Of a DNA stretch of 5,401 nucleotides, positions 1 through 5,401 are shown piece by piece. Source of the DNA: Candidatus Thalassarchaeaceae archaeon (GTDB lineage: Archaea; Thermoplasmatota; Poseidoniia; Poseidoniales; Thalassarchaeaceae); the NCBI GenBank assembly GCA_030754395.1, contig JASMAJ010000073.1, positions 1 to 5,401 on the forward strand. The letters are read 5' to 3'. Both the position numbers and the translations under genes were made by a program. Numbering within the stretch: position 1 is the stretch's first letter; each line of letters begins with the position of its first letter. The notes beneath the pieces are model-generated. The model saw only the letters and a program-made list of their open reading frames with translations, was not told the origin of the DNA and did not search any database.

Positions 1-249
1 ATCTGATTCTATACGTGATTGCCTTTCTGGATCAATATTTACCAATCTCGCTTCCTTATCTAATTCTTGGCGGAATCGACTTAATGGCAGCCCTGCGTCA
101 AGAACTCGTCTGACTTTCTCACGATAATGCTCATGTTCAGGTTCAACACCAGACCACCAACGCCAACCTATTGATAATGGGATAGCCAACAAGAGAGGTG
201 TAACTAACACAAGAATCGCAATCAAGAGCGACTCAAGGTGGGGGCTCAC
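1..249 (-). CDS. Partial unrecognised protein with one N-terminal membrane segment (C-terminus outside window)
   Basis: An open frame of 83 codons runs from a GTG at 249-247 off the left edge without a stop. An in-frame TAG at 255-253 lies two codons upstream, so GTG 249 is the most upstream good start. Residues 5-29 form one long hydrophobic stretch (Leu/Ile/Val/Ala rich, with Pro18 and Pro24), followed by an aromatic-basic border (W29, R30, W31, W32). From residue 35 the protein is very polar, rich in Glu/Arg/Lys, with helix-forming runs such as EKVRRVLDAG. This fits a membrane-anchored protein with a soluble helical domain. I do not recognise the family and assign no function. It is transcribed divergently from sodN. 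The frame is supported by lack of stops and by sensible membrane-protein composition; the start is less certain. Confidence 0.6.
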   Translation of the reverse strand, partial: MSPHLESLLIAILVLVTPLLLAIPLSIGWRWWSGVEPEHEHYREKVRRVLDAGLPLSRFRQELDKEARLVNIDPERQSRIESD

Positions 250-377
250 GGCCTAACCGTACTAATCAACATCAAGAAGGAAACGGTACAATGAGTACAC
301 AAAGCCTTGTTGGCAGGGGTAATTGCAATCTCCACAGATACCAAACTTGATAGATTACCCTTTTCTAGGTAATTCTG
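250..377. promoter_or_regulatory. Divergent intergenic region upstream of sodN
   Basis: These 128 bases separate the minus-strand gene from sodN and must hold both promoters. No strong archaeal TATA box (TTTATA-like) sits at the expected distance from either start; the AT-rich stretch around 347-357 is the weak candidate for sodN. AGGT at 367-370, 7 bases before the sodN ATG, could be a minimal Shine-Dalgarno element. The region holds an 8-bp palindrome ATTGCAAT (322-329) and three copies of GGTAAT or its complement (318-323, 354-359, 368-373). No small gene or RNA is evident. Confidence 0.5.
354..373. promoter_or_regulatory. Candidate operator: inverted repeat ATTACC-N8-GGTAAT before sodN
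   Basis: ATTACC at 354-359 and GGTAAT at 368-373 are perfect 6-bp inverted arms around an 8-bp spacer, ending 4 bases before the sodN ATG. A third copy in the GGTAAT orientation lies at 318-323, and with the 354-360 arm it makes a 7-bp inverted pair (GGGTAAT 317-323, ATTACCC 354-360). The position suits a repressor that blocks transcription or a small leader hairpin. It does not match the NikR box (GTATGA-N16-TCATAC) or the Streptomyces Nur site as I know them. Arms this short can arise by chance, so confidence is low. Confidence 0.3.
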
Positions 378-821
378 ATGGATGAATATTTGATAGCAGA
401 AGCACATTGCGATGGACCTTGTGGAGTATATGACCCTGCGAGTGCTAGAATTGCAGCTGAGGCTGTTCAGTCGATGACAAAAAAAATGGTAGCATTAGAA
501 AATCCGATGTCGAATGGTAATGATGGACAATTTGTGGCTTATCTGAACACAATGTCTAGATATGCAGCAATTAAGGAAGAAGAAGCACAGAAGTGTAAGG
601 ACGAACTATTGGTCCTATGGACAGATTTCTTTAAGCCGCAACATCTTGAAGTCAATCCAAATCTTCATGATACATTCTGGCAAGCTGCTAAGTTGTGCAG
701 TGCATGTAAAGTTGAGGTTTCAGAGCAACACGCACAAGAACTGATGGATGCAGTTGAGGCAATCCACAACATTTTCTGGGCAACTAAAGGTCGGGACGTT
801 CCATGGATTCGGGCTTCATGA
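378..821 (+). CDS. sodN: Nickel-containing superoxide dismutase precursor
   Basis: Ni-SOD converts superoxide to oxygen and hydrogen peroxide. The diagnostic nickel hook HCDGPCGVYDP lies at residues 10-20: after removal of the first nine residues, His10 becomes the N-terminal His1, and with Cys11 and Cys15 (mature Cys2 and Cys6) forms the nickel site; Tyr18 is the conserved active-site Tyr9. The rest is the expected four-helix-bundle subunit, with the family signatures WTDFFKPQHLE (81-91), LCSACK (106-111) and FWATKGR (133-139). The LCSACK segment and the tail ending WIRAS resemble, from memory, marine cyanobacterial forms more than the shorter Streptomyces enzyme. The start at ATG 378 is fixed by an in-frame TAG at 366-368, so the leader is only 9 residues, with no signal peptide, implying intracellular processing. 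The gene overlaps sodX by 4 bp. Length 147 residues, about 138 after processing, appears complete. Confidence 0.96.
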   Translation: MDEYLIAEAHCDGPCGVYDPASARIAAEAVQSMTKKMVALENPMSNGNDGQFVAYLNTMSRYAAIKEEEAQKCKDELLVLWTDFFKPQHLEVNPNLHDTFWQAAKLCSACKVEVSEQHAQELMDAVEAIHNIFWATKGRDVPWIRAS

Positions 822-1099
822 AAGTAAAAGTCACTGGCAACTCAATGTGGCCTACTTTAGTTGATGGCGAAATTGCTAAGTTTGGAAAAGAAGAAGAACT
901 TGATTATTTTACAGGACAAATTATTCTTGCAAAACATCCTTTGAAATCAGAATTATTAATGATAAAAAGGATTCACTCAATTAATGAAGAAGGAATCTTC
1001 CTAGTCGGGGATAATCCAGACCCTACTGCTAGCGAAGATAGTCATAACTTTGGCCGTATTAGCGAAAGTGATATCATTGGCACATATGTAAACAATTGA
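818..1099 (+). CDS. sodX: Nickel superoxide dismutase maturation peptidase (S26-like serine protease)
   Basis: SodX is the dedicated peptidase that removes the Ni-SOD leader to expose the metal-binding N-terminal His. The 93-residue protein has the signal-peptidase/LexA-like Ser/Lys dyad: the nucleophile Ser9 lies in TGNSMWPTL (6-14) and the general base Lys50 in LMIKRI (47-52). The later box GDNPDPTASEDSHNFGRI corresponds to the conserved GDN...DSR.FG region of S26 peptidases. There is no membrane segment, unlike type I signal peptidases, so it should act in the cytosol on unprocessed SodN. I chose ATG 818 because it forms an ATGA overlap with the sodN stop (819-821), a sign of translational coupling, and because the protein then begins directly with the Ser-box strand. 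An in-frame ATG at 803 would add only five residues. Adjacency to sodN makes the assignment strong. Confidence 0.93.
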   Translation: MKVKVTGNSMWPTLVDGEIAKFGKEEELDYFTGQIILAKHPLKSELLMIKRIHSINEEGIFLVGDNPDPTASEDSHNFGRISESDIIGTYVNN

Positions 1100-1146
1100 G
1101 ACTGTAAGAGTGAAATGTTGATGATGCGAATTACGCTCAAAATCAC

Positions 1147-2112
1147 ATGGCGCGAATCGCTGTAACTGATGGGATGGATGCAAGGGCCATTCAGAACTTA
1201 GTAGAGATGGGGAATGAAGTGATAGAAAAGCACTACTCAAAGGAAGAATTAGAAAAAGGTGCTTTAGCTAAATTCGATGCCGTAATTGTTAGAAGTGCAA
1301 CGAAAATGACTTCTGAAGTTATAGCAGCCTCAGATGCTTTGACTTTTATCGGCAGAGGAGGGGTAGGGGTAGACAATATTGACATAGAGGCTGCAACAAG
1401 TCATGAAATTGTTGTCTGCAACACTCCAAGGGCATCAACACATAGTGTAGTCGAGTTAACTATCGGGCACCTACTTGCATCTTGCCGGCACATTACCCGA
1501 GGCGACAGGGGGCTACGTTCTGGATTATGGGAAAAAAAATTACTTCGAGGGTCAGAACTTTCTGGGAAAAGATTGGGTTTTATTGGATTTGGGAGAATTG
1601 CACAGGGTGTTGCTAATATTTCTAATGCGTTTGGTATGGAATGCCATGCATATGACCCCTATCTACCCAAAGAAATTGCAAAACAATTCAATTGTACACT
1701 CCATGATGATGTAGATTCAATTTTCAGTTTATGTACACACATTACTATTCATTGCAACTTATCTGAAGAAACTCATCACCTAGTAAATAGAAATCGGATT
1801 GACATGATGTCCGGTGTTGGAGCGGACGGTGTTACTTGCGGCAATCACATTGTCAATTGTGCACGAGGCGGTATTGTTGACGAAAATGCTGTGCTTTCGG
1901 CATTAGAATCAGGTCAGCTCATGACTGCTGCTCTCGATGTTTTTGAAGTAGAACCTGCTGGAAATAATCCTCTATTACAGCATCATAATTTCCATGGTAC
2001 GCCGCATATTGGTGCGGCAACTGCTGAAGCCCAATCGCGCATAGGTAGTGAAATGGTGACACTATTGAGAGATCATCTTGACGGTTTGAAACCACATTCT
2101 GCGCTTAATTGA
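1147..2112 (+). CDS. D-3-phosphoglycerate dehydrogenase-like D-2-hydroxyacid dehydrogenase (short form)
   Basis: This NAD-dependent oxidoreductase probably oxidises 3-phosphoglycerate to 3-phosphohydroxypyruvate, the first step of serine synthesis. The substrate-domain motifs VRSATK (48-53) and GRGGVGVDNIDI (69-80) are typical of SerA. The Rossmann motif GFIGFGRIAQG covers 144-154, and Asp170 in YDPY (169-172) is positioned to select NAD over NADP. The catalytic triad is visible: Arg240 in NCARGGIVDE, Glu269 in DVFEVEP, His287 in TPHIGAAT. At 321 residues it ends after the core fold and lacks the C-terminal ACT or ASB regulatory domains of longer SerA proteins, so serine feedback through such a domain is not expected. 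About 8 extra residues (within 222-233) precede the catalytic strand. An in-frame TGA at 1111-1113 with no other ATG supports the start. It lies 47 bp after sodX. Another D-2-hydroxyacid substrate is possible, so I give no symbol. Confidence 0.88.
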   Translation: MARIAVTDGMDARAIQNLVEMGNEVIEKHYSKEELEKGALAKFDAVIVRSATKMTSEVIAASDALTFIGRGGVGVDNIDIEAATSHEIVVCNTPRASTHSVVELTIGHLLASCRHITRGDRGLRSGLWEKKLLRGSELSGKRLGFIGFGRIAQGVANISNAFGMECHAYDPYLPKEIAKQFNCTLHDDVDSIFSLCTHITIHCNLSEETHHLVNRNRIDMMSGVGADGVTCGNHIVNCARGGIVDENAVLSALESGQLMTAALDVFEVEPAGNNPLLQHHNFHGTPHIGAATAEAQSRIGSEMVTLLRDHLDGLKPHSALN

Positions 2113-2120
2113 ATGCAGTA

Positions 2121-2130
2121 GTTTATTTCC
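2121..2130 (+). promoter_or_regulatory. Possible archaeal TATA element for the SDR gene
   Basis: The 39-bp gap between the dehydrogenase and the SDR gene holds GTTTATTTCC, centred about 27 bases before the ATG at 2152. That is the spacing expected for a TATA box serving a leaderless or nearly leaderless archaeal transcript, and no Shine-Dalgarno sequence precedes the ATG. The match to a TATA consensus is loose and the genome is AT-rich, so this is only a candidate for a separate SDR/reductase transcription unit. Confidence 0.25.
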
Positions 2131-2151
2131 TAAACCCGTATTGTCAACACG

Positions 2152-3138
2152 ATGAGGGCTTTCGTCACAGGGGCCACGGGCCACGTCGGCGGGAATCTAG
2201 TAAGAGAATTGCTTGAACGAAACCACGATGTAAAATGTCTAGTTCGCTCAGACACACGGGCAATAGATGGATTGAACGTTGAATATGTCAAAGCGGACTT
2301 ATTGAAAAAGGATGAATTGAAACCTTTAATGGATGATTGTGATGTTGTATTTCATAGCGCTGCTTTCGTTGCTGTAGAGAAGGTAAAAGAAGAATTAATG
2401 TGGAAAATAAATGTTGAAGGGACTCGAGCTGTGTGCGATGCAGCAGTCGATTCCAATATTTCTAAATTAATTCATTTCTCTAGTGTTCATGCATTTAATC
2501 AGCATCCAACATCAGAACCATTGACTGAAGAGAGGCCTTTAGTCACAGATCCTAAAGCAGCACCATATGATAGAACAAAAGCGGCATCGCAAGAGATAGT
2601 GTATGAAGCAAATAATCGTGGCCTACCCAGTAACATTATTCACCCAACTGGAATTATAGGGCCCTTTGATTACAAACCAAGTCGAATGGGTCAAGTAATA
2701 ATCAATATCGCAAAAGGAAGAATGCCATTTACTCTGAATACAGGATTTAATTGGGTTGATGTAAGAGATGTATGTCATACTGCTGTGAATTGTGTAGAAT
2801 TTGGAAGACCCGGTCAGAATTATCTAACACCAGGATCATGGGGTTCAATGAAGGAAATCTCGGATTATGTTTCAAAGGAAATGGGAGAAAAGAAATCATT
2901 TGTCAATGCTCCATTTTGGACTGCCTATCTCGCATTACCATTTGCAGGAATGAAATCTAAAATCACCGGCCAAAGGCCTTCTTTTAGCAAAGGTAGCCTT
3001 CATGCATTAGCTGTGCAGTGCAAAGAAATCCCAGGTTCATTGGCTAACAATGATTTAGACCATTCTCCAAGAGGCCTCGAAGAAACAATTAGAGACACTA
3101 CCCGTTGGTTGATTGATAGCGGTTTGGTGCGTGATTGA
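2152..3138 (+). CDS. Extended SDR: NAD-dependent epimerase/3-beta-HSD/dihydroflavonol reductase-like
   Basis: This is a 328-residue extended short-chain dehydrogenase/reductase, soluble and presumably cytosolic. The N-terminus is a clear nucleotide-binding Rossmann fold with TGATGHVG (6-13, GxxGxxG). Asp49 in KADL, the VFHSAA box (66-71) and Asn87 in NVEGT follow in the usual order. The catalytic set is Ser110/Ser111 in HFSSVHAF and Tyr139/Lys143 in YDRTK. HPTGIIGP (164-171) and FNWVDVRDV (199-207) are typical of the dihydroflavonol-4-reductase and 3-beta-hydroxysteroid dehydrogenase branch rather than sugar-nucleotide epimerases. The C-terminal SPRGLEETIRDTTRWL (305-320) matches the usual helix of that branch. 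It should interconvert an alcohol and a ketone or aldehyde with NAD(P); the substrate is unknown. Its stop codon abuts the GTG start of the steroid-reductase-like gene, which suggests shared expression and a lipid, isoprenoid or steroid-like substrate. That link is inference. Confidence 0.88.
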   Translation: MRAFVTGATGHVGGNLVRELLERNHDVKCLVRSDTRAIDGLNVEYVKADLLKKDELKPLMDDCDVVFHSAAFVAVEKVKEELMWKINVEGTRAVCDAAVDSNISKLIHFSSVHAFNQHPTSEPLTEERPLVTDPKAAPYDRTKAASQEIVYEANNRGLPSNIIHPTGIIGPFDYKPSRMGQVIINIAKGRMPFTLNTGFNWVDVRDVCHTAVNCVEFGRPGQNYLTPGSWGSMKEISDYVSKEMGEKKSFVNAPFWTAYLALPFAGMKSKITGQRPSFSKGSLHALAVQCKEIPGSLANNDLDHSPRGLEETIRDTTRWLIDSGLVRD

Positions 3139-3900
3139 GTGTTTCTTTCGTATTCTAACTTTGAATTATTCACATTTTGTTGGATTTGTTTAGCTATAGC
3201 GGTATTCATTACACTATTTTTCTTGAAAGCCCCATATGGAAGGCACAACAGACCAGGATGGGGGGCTAAAATTAGTGCCCGCTCCGGTTGGATAATTATG
3301 GAATCAATTCCTGCAATTTTACTTTCTGTATTTTTATATTTAGGAAGTAATAGGGAACCTGTAGTACTTCTTTTTTGGGCTATGTGGACGGCACATTATG
3401 TCAATAGAGCGTGGGCATGGCCGTCAAGAGCAAAAATCTCAGGTAAAAAAATTCCAATAAGTATCGTCATCATTGCTTTAACGTTCAATTCAATCAATAC
3501 GTGGTTAAATGGCACTTGGATTTTTGAAATGTCGCCAGAATATGGGAACTCTTGGTTTTTCGAACCAAGGTTCATTATAGGATTTATTATATTTATATCC
3601 GGCATGATTCTGAACATCAGGTCTGATGATATTTTATTTGCTCTGCGAGATGATGGAACAACGGGATACAAAGTCCCATACGGAGGGGCGTTTGAGAGAA
3701 TTTCCTGTCCAAATTATTTAGGAGAAATAATTGAATGGATAGGTTGGGCGATTGCAACTTGGTCTCTAGCTGGTTTGGCATTTGCAATTTGGACATTTTG
3801 TAATTTAGCTCCACGTGCTATTTCCCATCATAAATGGTACAAAGATAATTTTAGCGACTATCCCTCAGACAGAAAGGCACTAATTCCTTGGATTCTCTAA
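3139..3900 (+). CDS. Steroid 5-alpha-reductase family integral membrane reductase (SRD5A1/2-like)
   Basis: The 253-residue protein matches the 3-oxo-5-alpha-steroid 4-dehydrogenase family across its length; human SRD5A1 is 259 residues. Family members use NADPH to reduce a C=C bond conjugated to a carbonyl in a membrane-embedded lipid. Visible signatures are APYGRHNRPGWG (31-42), Glu55 in the second membrane segment (IMESIPA, the position of the catalytic Glu), HYVNRAW (86-92, with the substrate-site Tyr87), RFIIGFIIFISGMILNIRSD (144-163), and the C-terminal cofactor region with GYKVPYGGAFERISCPNYLGEIIEW (176-200), TFCNLAPRAISHHKWY (219-234) and RKALIP (245-250). Six to seven hydrophobic segments fit the fold. 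The PNYLGEIIEW motif resembles SRD5A1/2 more than the polyprenal reductase SRD5A3. The start is GTG 3139, directly after the SDR stop (TGAGTG), suggesting coupled translation. The true substrate is unknown. Confidence 0.92.
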   Translation: MFLSYSNFELFTFCWICLAIAVFITLFFLKAPYGRHNRPGWGAKISARSGWIIMESIPAILLSVFLYLGSNREPVVLLFWAMWTAHYVNRAWAWPSRAKISGKKIPISIVIIALTFNSINTWLNGTWIFEMSPEYGNSWFFEPRFIIGFIIFISGMILNIRSDDILFALRDDGTTGYKVPYGGAFERISCPNYLGEIIEWIGWAIATWSLAGLAFAIWTFCNLAPRAISHHKWYKDNFSDYPSDRKALIPWIL

Positions 3901-5401
3901 TTAAATGAGTTTGTGCATTCTTACTAATGAATCCGCGAGTAATGAAATTTCATCTGGTATTGATATATTAGAAATTTCTGAATTTAATGAAATTCCAAGA
4001 TCTTTCTTTTGACGCCAGACATTAGAATTAAATTCCATAATTGAATCAGAAAGAGATACCCATTTCCCCATATCTAAATCATCAGTAATTTTCTCCATCA
4101 GCCTAGGGAATGTATCAATTTCTGTTGAAGATTTACCATATAGGGTTGTAGAGAGGTGATGAGTGAAGAAGGGACATATTGGAGAAAAGGCAGTTAATGT
4201 GTCACGGACAATACGATGGATTGTCCAAGCAGCAGCAGCATCATCTTCGTAAAGTCTAGATTTTACCATTTCAAGCCAATGACTAGGAAATATTCCGGTG
4301 GAGAAATTTTTGATTGATTGAGCTGCATTGTAAATATCAATGTTATTCCATGATTTTTCGACATCAACCATCATGCTATTGAACTCGGAAAGAATCCATT
4401 TGTCTTCGGGGTGTAAATCTTCAGAGAGAGCCTCAAGATCATCGGGTACTTCGAACTGACTGGCAAACCTAGCTACATTGAATATTTTTGTAAGAACACC
4501 GAAATATTTCTGTTCAATCTCTTCAGGATTTATGTGGAAATCATCACCAACTTGCGCATCGCAGGCTTTCCATAATCTGAAACATTCAGAACCAATTTTA
4601 TTCGCCTTTAATTGTACTGATTTGTCTGGGCCTCGAATTTTCCAAGAACCAGTTCTACCTTGAGCTCCGCATTCGAGAACAGAATCAGCATCGATACCAT
4701 TGCCTAGGGATTTTGACATTTTTCTACCCCACGGATCCATACCTAAACCATCAATCCAAATATGTTCAAATCCGGGCTTGTCAAGAAGAAGGGTACTCTT
4801 GAGTAAAGTGTAATACAACCAAGTTCGAACTATCTCTTTCCCTTGAGGGCGGATACCAGTGGGAAACGATTTGGAAAATACCTCGTCATCATTCAGATAC
4901 CCTGAAACGAATAGATTAGAATTAGACGAATCCATCCAAGTGTCGAATACTTTTTCCTCGCCTATAATATCACCAATAGAGTTTTTCAAATCATCCCAAG
5001 AACCTATGTCCTCTCGAGAGACACGATTCAAGACTCGACTACCTGAGGGAGGGGGTTGCCTCCATGGTTGAACATAGACTCCAGATGGAGGCACAATAAC
5101 ACACATATCGTCAGCAGAGTACCATATTGGCACCTCAGTATGGTACCAACGTCGCCTACTGATTGGCCAATCAATACTGATATTATCCATCCAATCAATA
5201 AGGTACTGTTTGTTTTTAGGGGGATGAAATTGGATAAGGTCAACTAATTCTTTCATTCGGTCCTGAATATGAGTTTGACGCACATACCATTCCTTTAAGA
5301 GAATAATTTCTACAGGATTTTTTCCCCGCTCACTAACAGGAACTTCCTGTTCTTTTTCGACTATCGAAGTTACCCTTTCATCTTCTTGAAGGTCTTCTAT
5401 T
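3901..5401 (-). CDS. valS: Valyl-tRNA synthetase, C-terminal part (N-terminus outside window)
   Basis: The reading frame stays open from the right edge to TAA at 3903-3901, giving 499 residues numbered here from the first full codon (5400-5398). The GTG at 5283 is internal: the frame upstream encodes EIILLKEWYV, the usual strand before the ISRRRW box. The enzyme attaches valine to tRNA(Val). Seen in order: WPISRRRW (78-85), VFDTWMDSS (151-159), RPQGKEIVRTWLYY (184-197), the class I KMSKSLGN signature (227-234) that stabilises the aminoacyl transition state, and the helical anticodon-binding domain (about 268-440). The HIGH motif and most of the CP1 editing domain lie outside. About 25 extra residues (244-268) follow KMSKS, and the usual Cys-rich zinc knob after the ISRRRW box is absent. 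The protein ends soon after the anticodon domain, without the coiled-coil arm common in bacteria, which fits archaeal-type ValRS. Confidence 0.95.
   Translation of the reverse strand, partial: IEDLQEDERVTSIVEKEQEVPVSERGKNPVEIILLKEWYVRQTHIQDRMKELVDLIQFHPPKNKQYLIDWMDNISIDWPISRRRWYHTEVPIWYSADDMCVIVPPSGVYVQPWRQPPPSGSRVLNRVSREDIGSWDDLKNSIGDIIGEEKVFDTWMDSSNSNLFVSGYLNDDEVFSKSFPTGIRPQGKEIVRTWLYYTLLKSTLLLDKPGFEHIWIDGLGMDPWGRKMSKSLGNGIDADSVLECGAQGRTGSWKIRGPDKSVQLKANKIGSECFRLWKACDAQVGDDFHINPEEIEQKYFGVLTKIFNVARFASQFEVPDDLEALSEDLHPEDKWILSEFNSMMVDVEKSWNNIDIYNAAQSIKNFSTGIFPSHWLEMVKSRLYEDDAAAAWTIHRIVRDTLTAFSPICPFFTHHLSTTLYGKSSTEIDTFPRLMEKITDDLDMGKWVSLSDSIMEFNSNVWRQKKDLGISLNSEISNISIPDEISLLADSLVRMHKLI

Noticed and set aside
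318..373. Known nickel regulator boxes (NikR or Nur) upstream of sodN
   Set aside because: The arms ATTACC/GGTAAT and the 8-bp spacer differ from both known consensus sites, so I list only an unnamed candidate operator.
803..817. Upstream ATG at 803 as the sodX start
   Set aside because: It adds only MDSGF, which has no family counterpart. ATG 818 gives the classic ATGA overlap with the sodN stop and begins directly at the conserved Ser-box strand.
1100..1146. Terminator or small RNA between sodX and the dehydrogenase gene
   Set aside because: The 47 bases contain neither a stable GC hairpin nor a T-tract, so I see no support for a terminator or RNA.
1001..1240. Minus-strand open frame across the sodX end and the dehydrogenase start
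   Set aside because: It is antisense to two well-supported genes, has low-complexity Ser/His composition and no recognisable motif.
3396..3671. Minus-strand open frame inside the 5-alpha-reductase gene, and similar frames at 3000-3248 and 3617-3814
   Set aside because: These lie antisense to conserved coding sequence and show no independent motif or start context; they are by-products of composition.
4478..4663. Plus-strand open frames inside valS (also at 4859-5071 and 5056-5247)
   Set aside because: All are antisense to a strongly conserved synthetase and show no family features.
5281..5283. GTG at 5283 as the true start of the valyl-tRNA synthetase frame
   Set aside because: The frame continues open to the window edge and encodes conserved ValRS sequence (EIILLKEWYV) directly upstream, so the gene is a fragment cut by the window and not a short gene.
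1..5401. CRISPR array, insertion sequence, tRNA or rRNA gene
   Set aside because: I found no regularly spaced repeat, transposase-like frame, terminal inverted repeat, or tRNA or rRNA signature in the window.

Overview
The window is AT-rich, tightly packed DNA. It holds four complete genes and one gene with an inferred GTG start in a head-to-tail plus-strand run (378-3900), flanked by minus-strand genes that run off each end. The valyl-tRNA synthetase at the right edge lacks the C-terminal coiled-coil arm of most bacterial enzymes. Together with 0 to 50 bp gene spacing and weak or absent Shine-Dalgarno signals, this suggests an archaeon, and a marine planktonic euryarchaeon (Marine Group II-like) is my best guess. 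That is inference: no rRNA or other decisive marker is present.

Layout. 1-249 (minus): the N-terminus of an unrecognised protein with one membrane segment. 250-377: a divergent intergenic region with several small palindromes, the likely control region of the next genes. 378-821: nickel superoxide dismutase (sodN), overlapping by 4 bp its dedicated maturation peptidase (sodX, 818-1099). 1147-2112: a short D-3-phosphoglycerate dehydrogenase-like oxidoreductase. 2152-3138: an extended short-chain dehydrogenase (SDR) of the 3-beta-HSD/dihydroflavonol reductase type. 3139-3900: a membrane reductase of the steroid 5-alpha-reductase family, whose GTG start directly follows the SDR stop. 3901-5401 (minus): the C-terminal 499 residues of valyl-tRNA synthetase, converging on the reductase with no intergenic base.

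How they work together. sodN and sodX form a self-contained oxidative-stress cassette: SodX trims a 9-residue leader so that the new N-terminal His and two Cys can bind nickel. The SDR and the 5-alpha-reductase-like protein look translationally coupled and could act in sequence on one lipid or isoprenoid substrate, one on an alcohol/ketone and the other on the neighbouring C=C bond; the substrate cannot be read from the sequence. The dehydrogenase at 1147-2112 probably serves serine synthesis. I see no mobile element, CRISPR array, tRNA or rRNA. The least ordinary items are the Ni-SOD cassette in a probably archaeal setting, the SDR/5-alpha-reductase pair, and the insertion after KMSKS in the valyl-tRNA synthetase.
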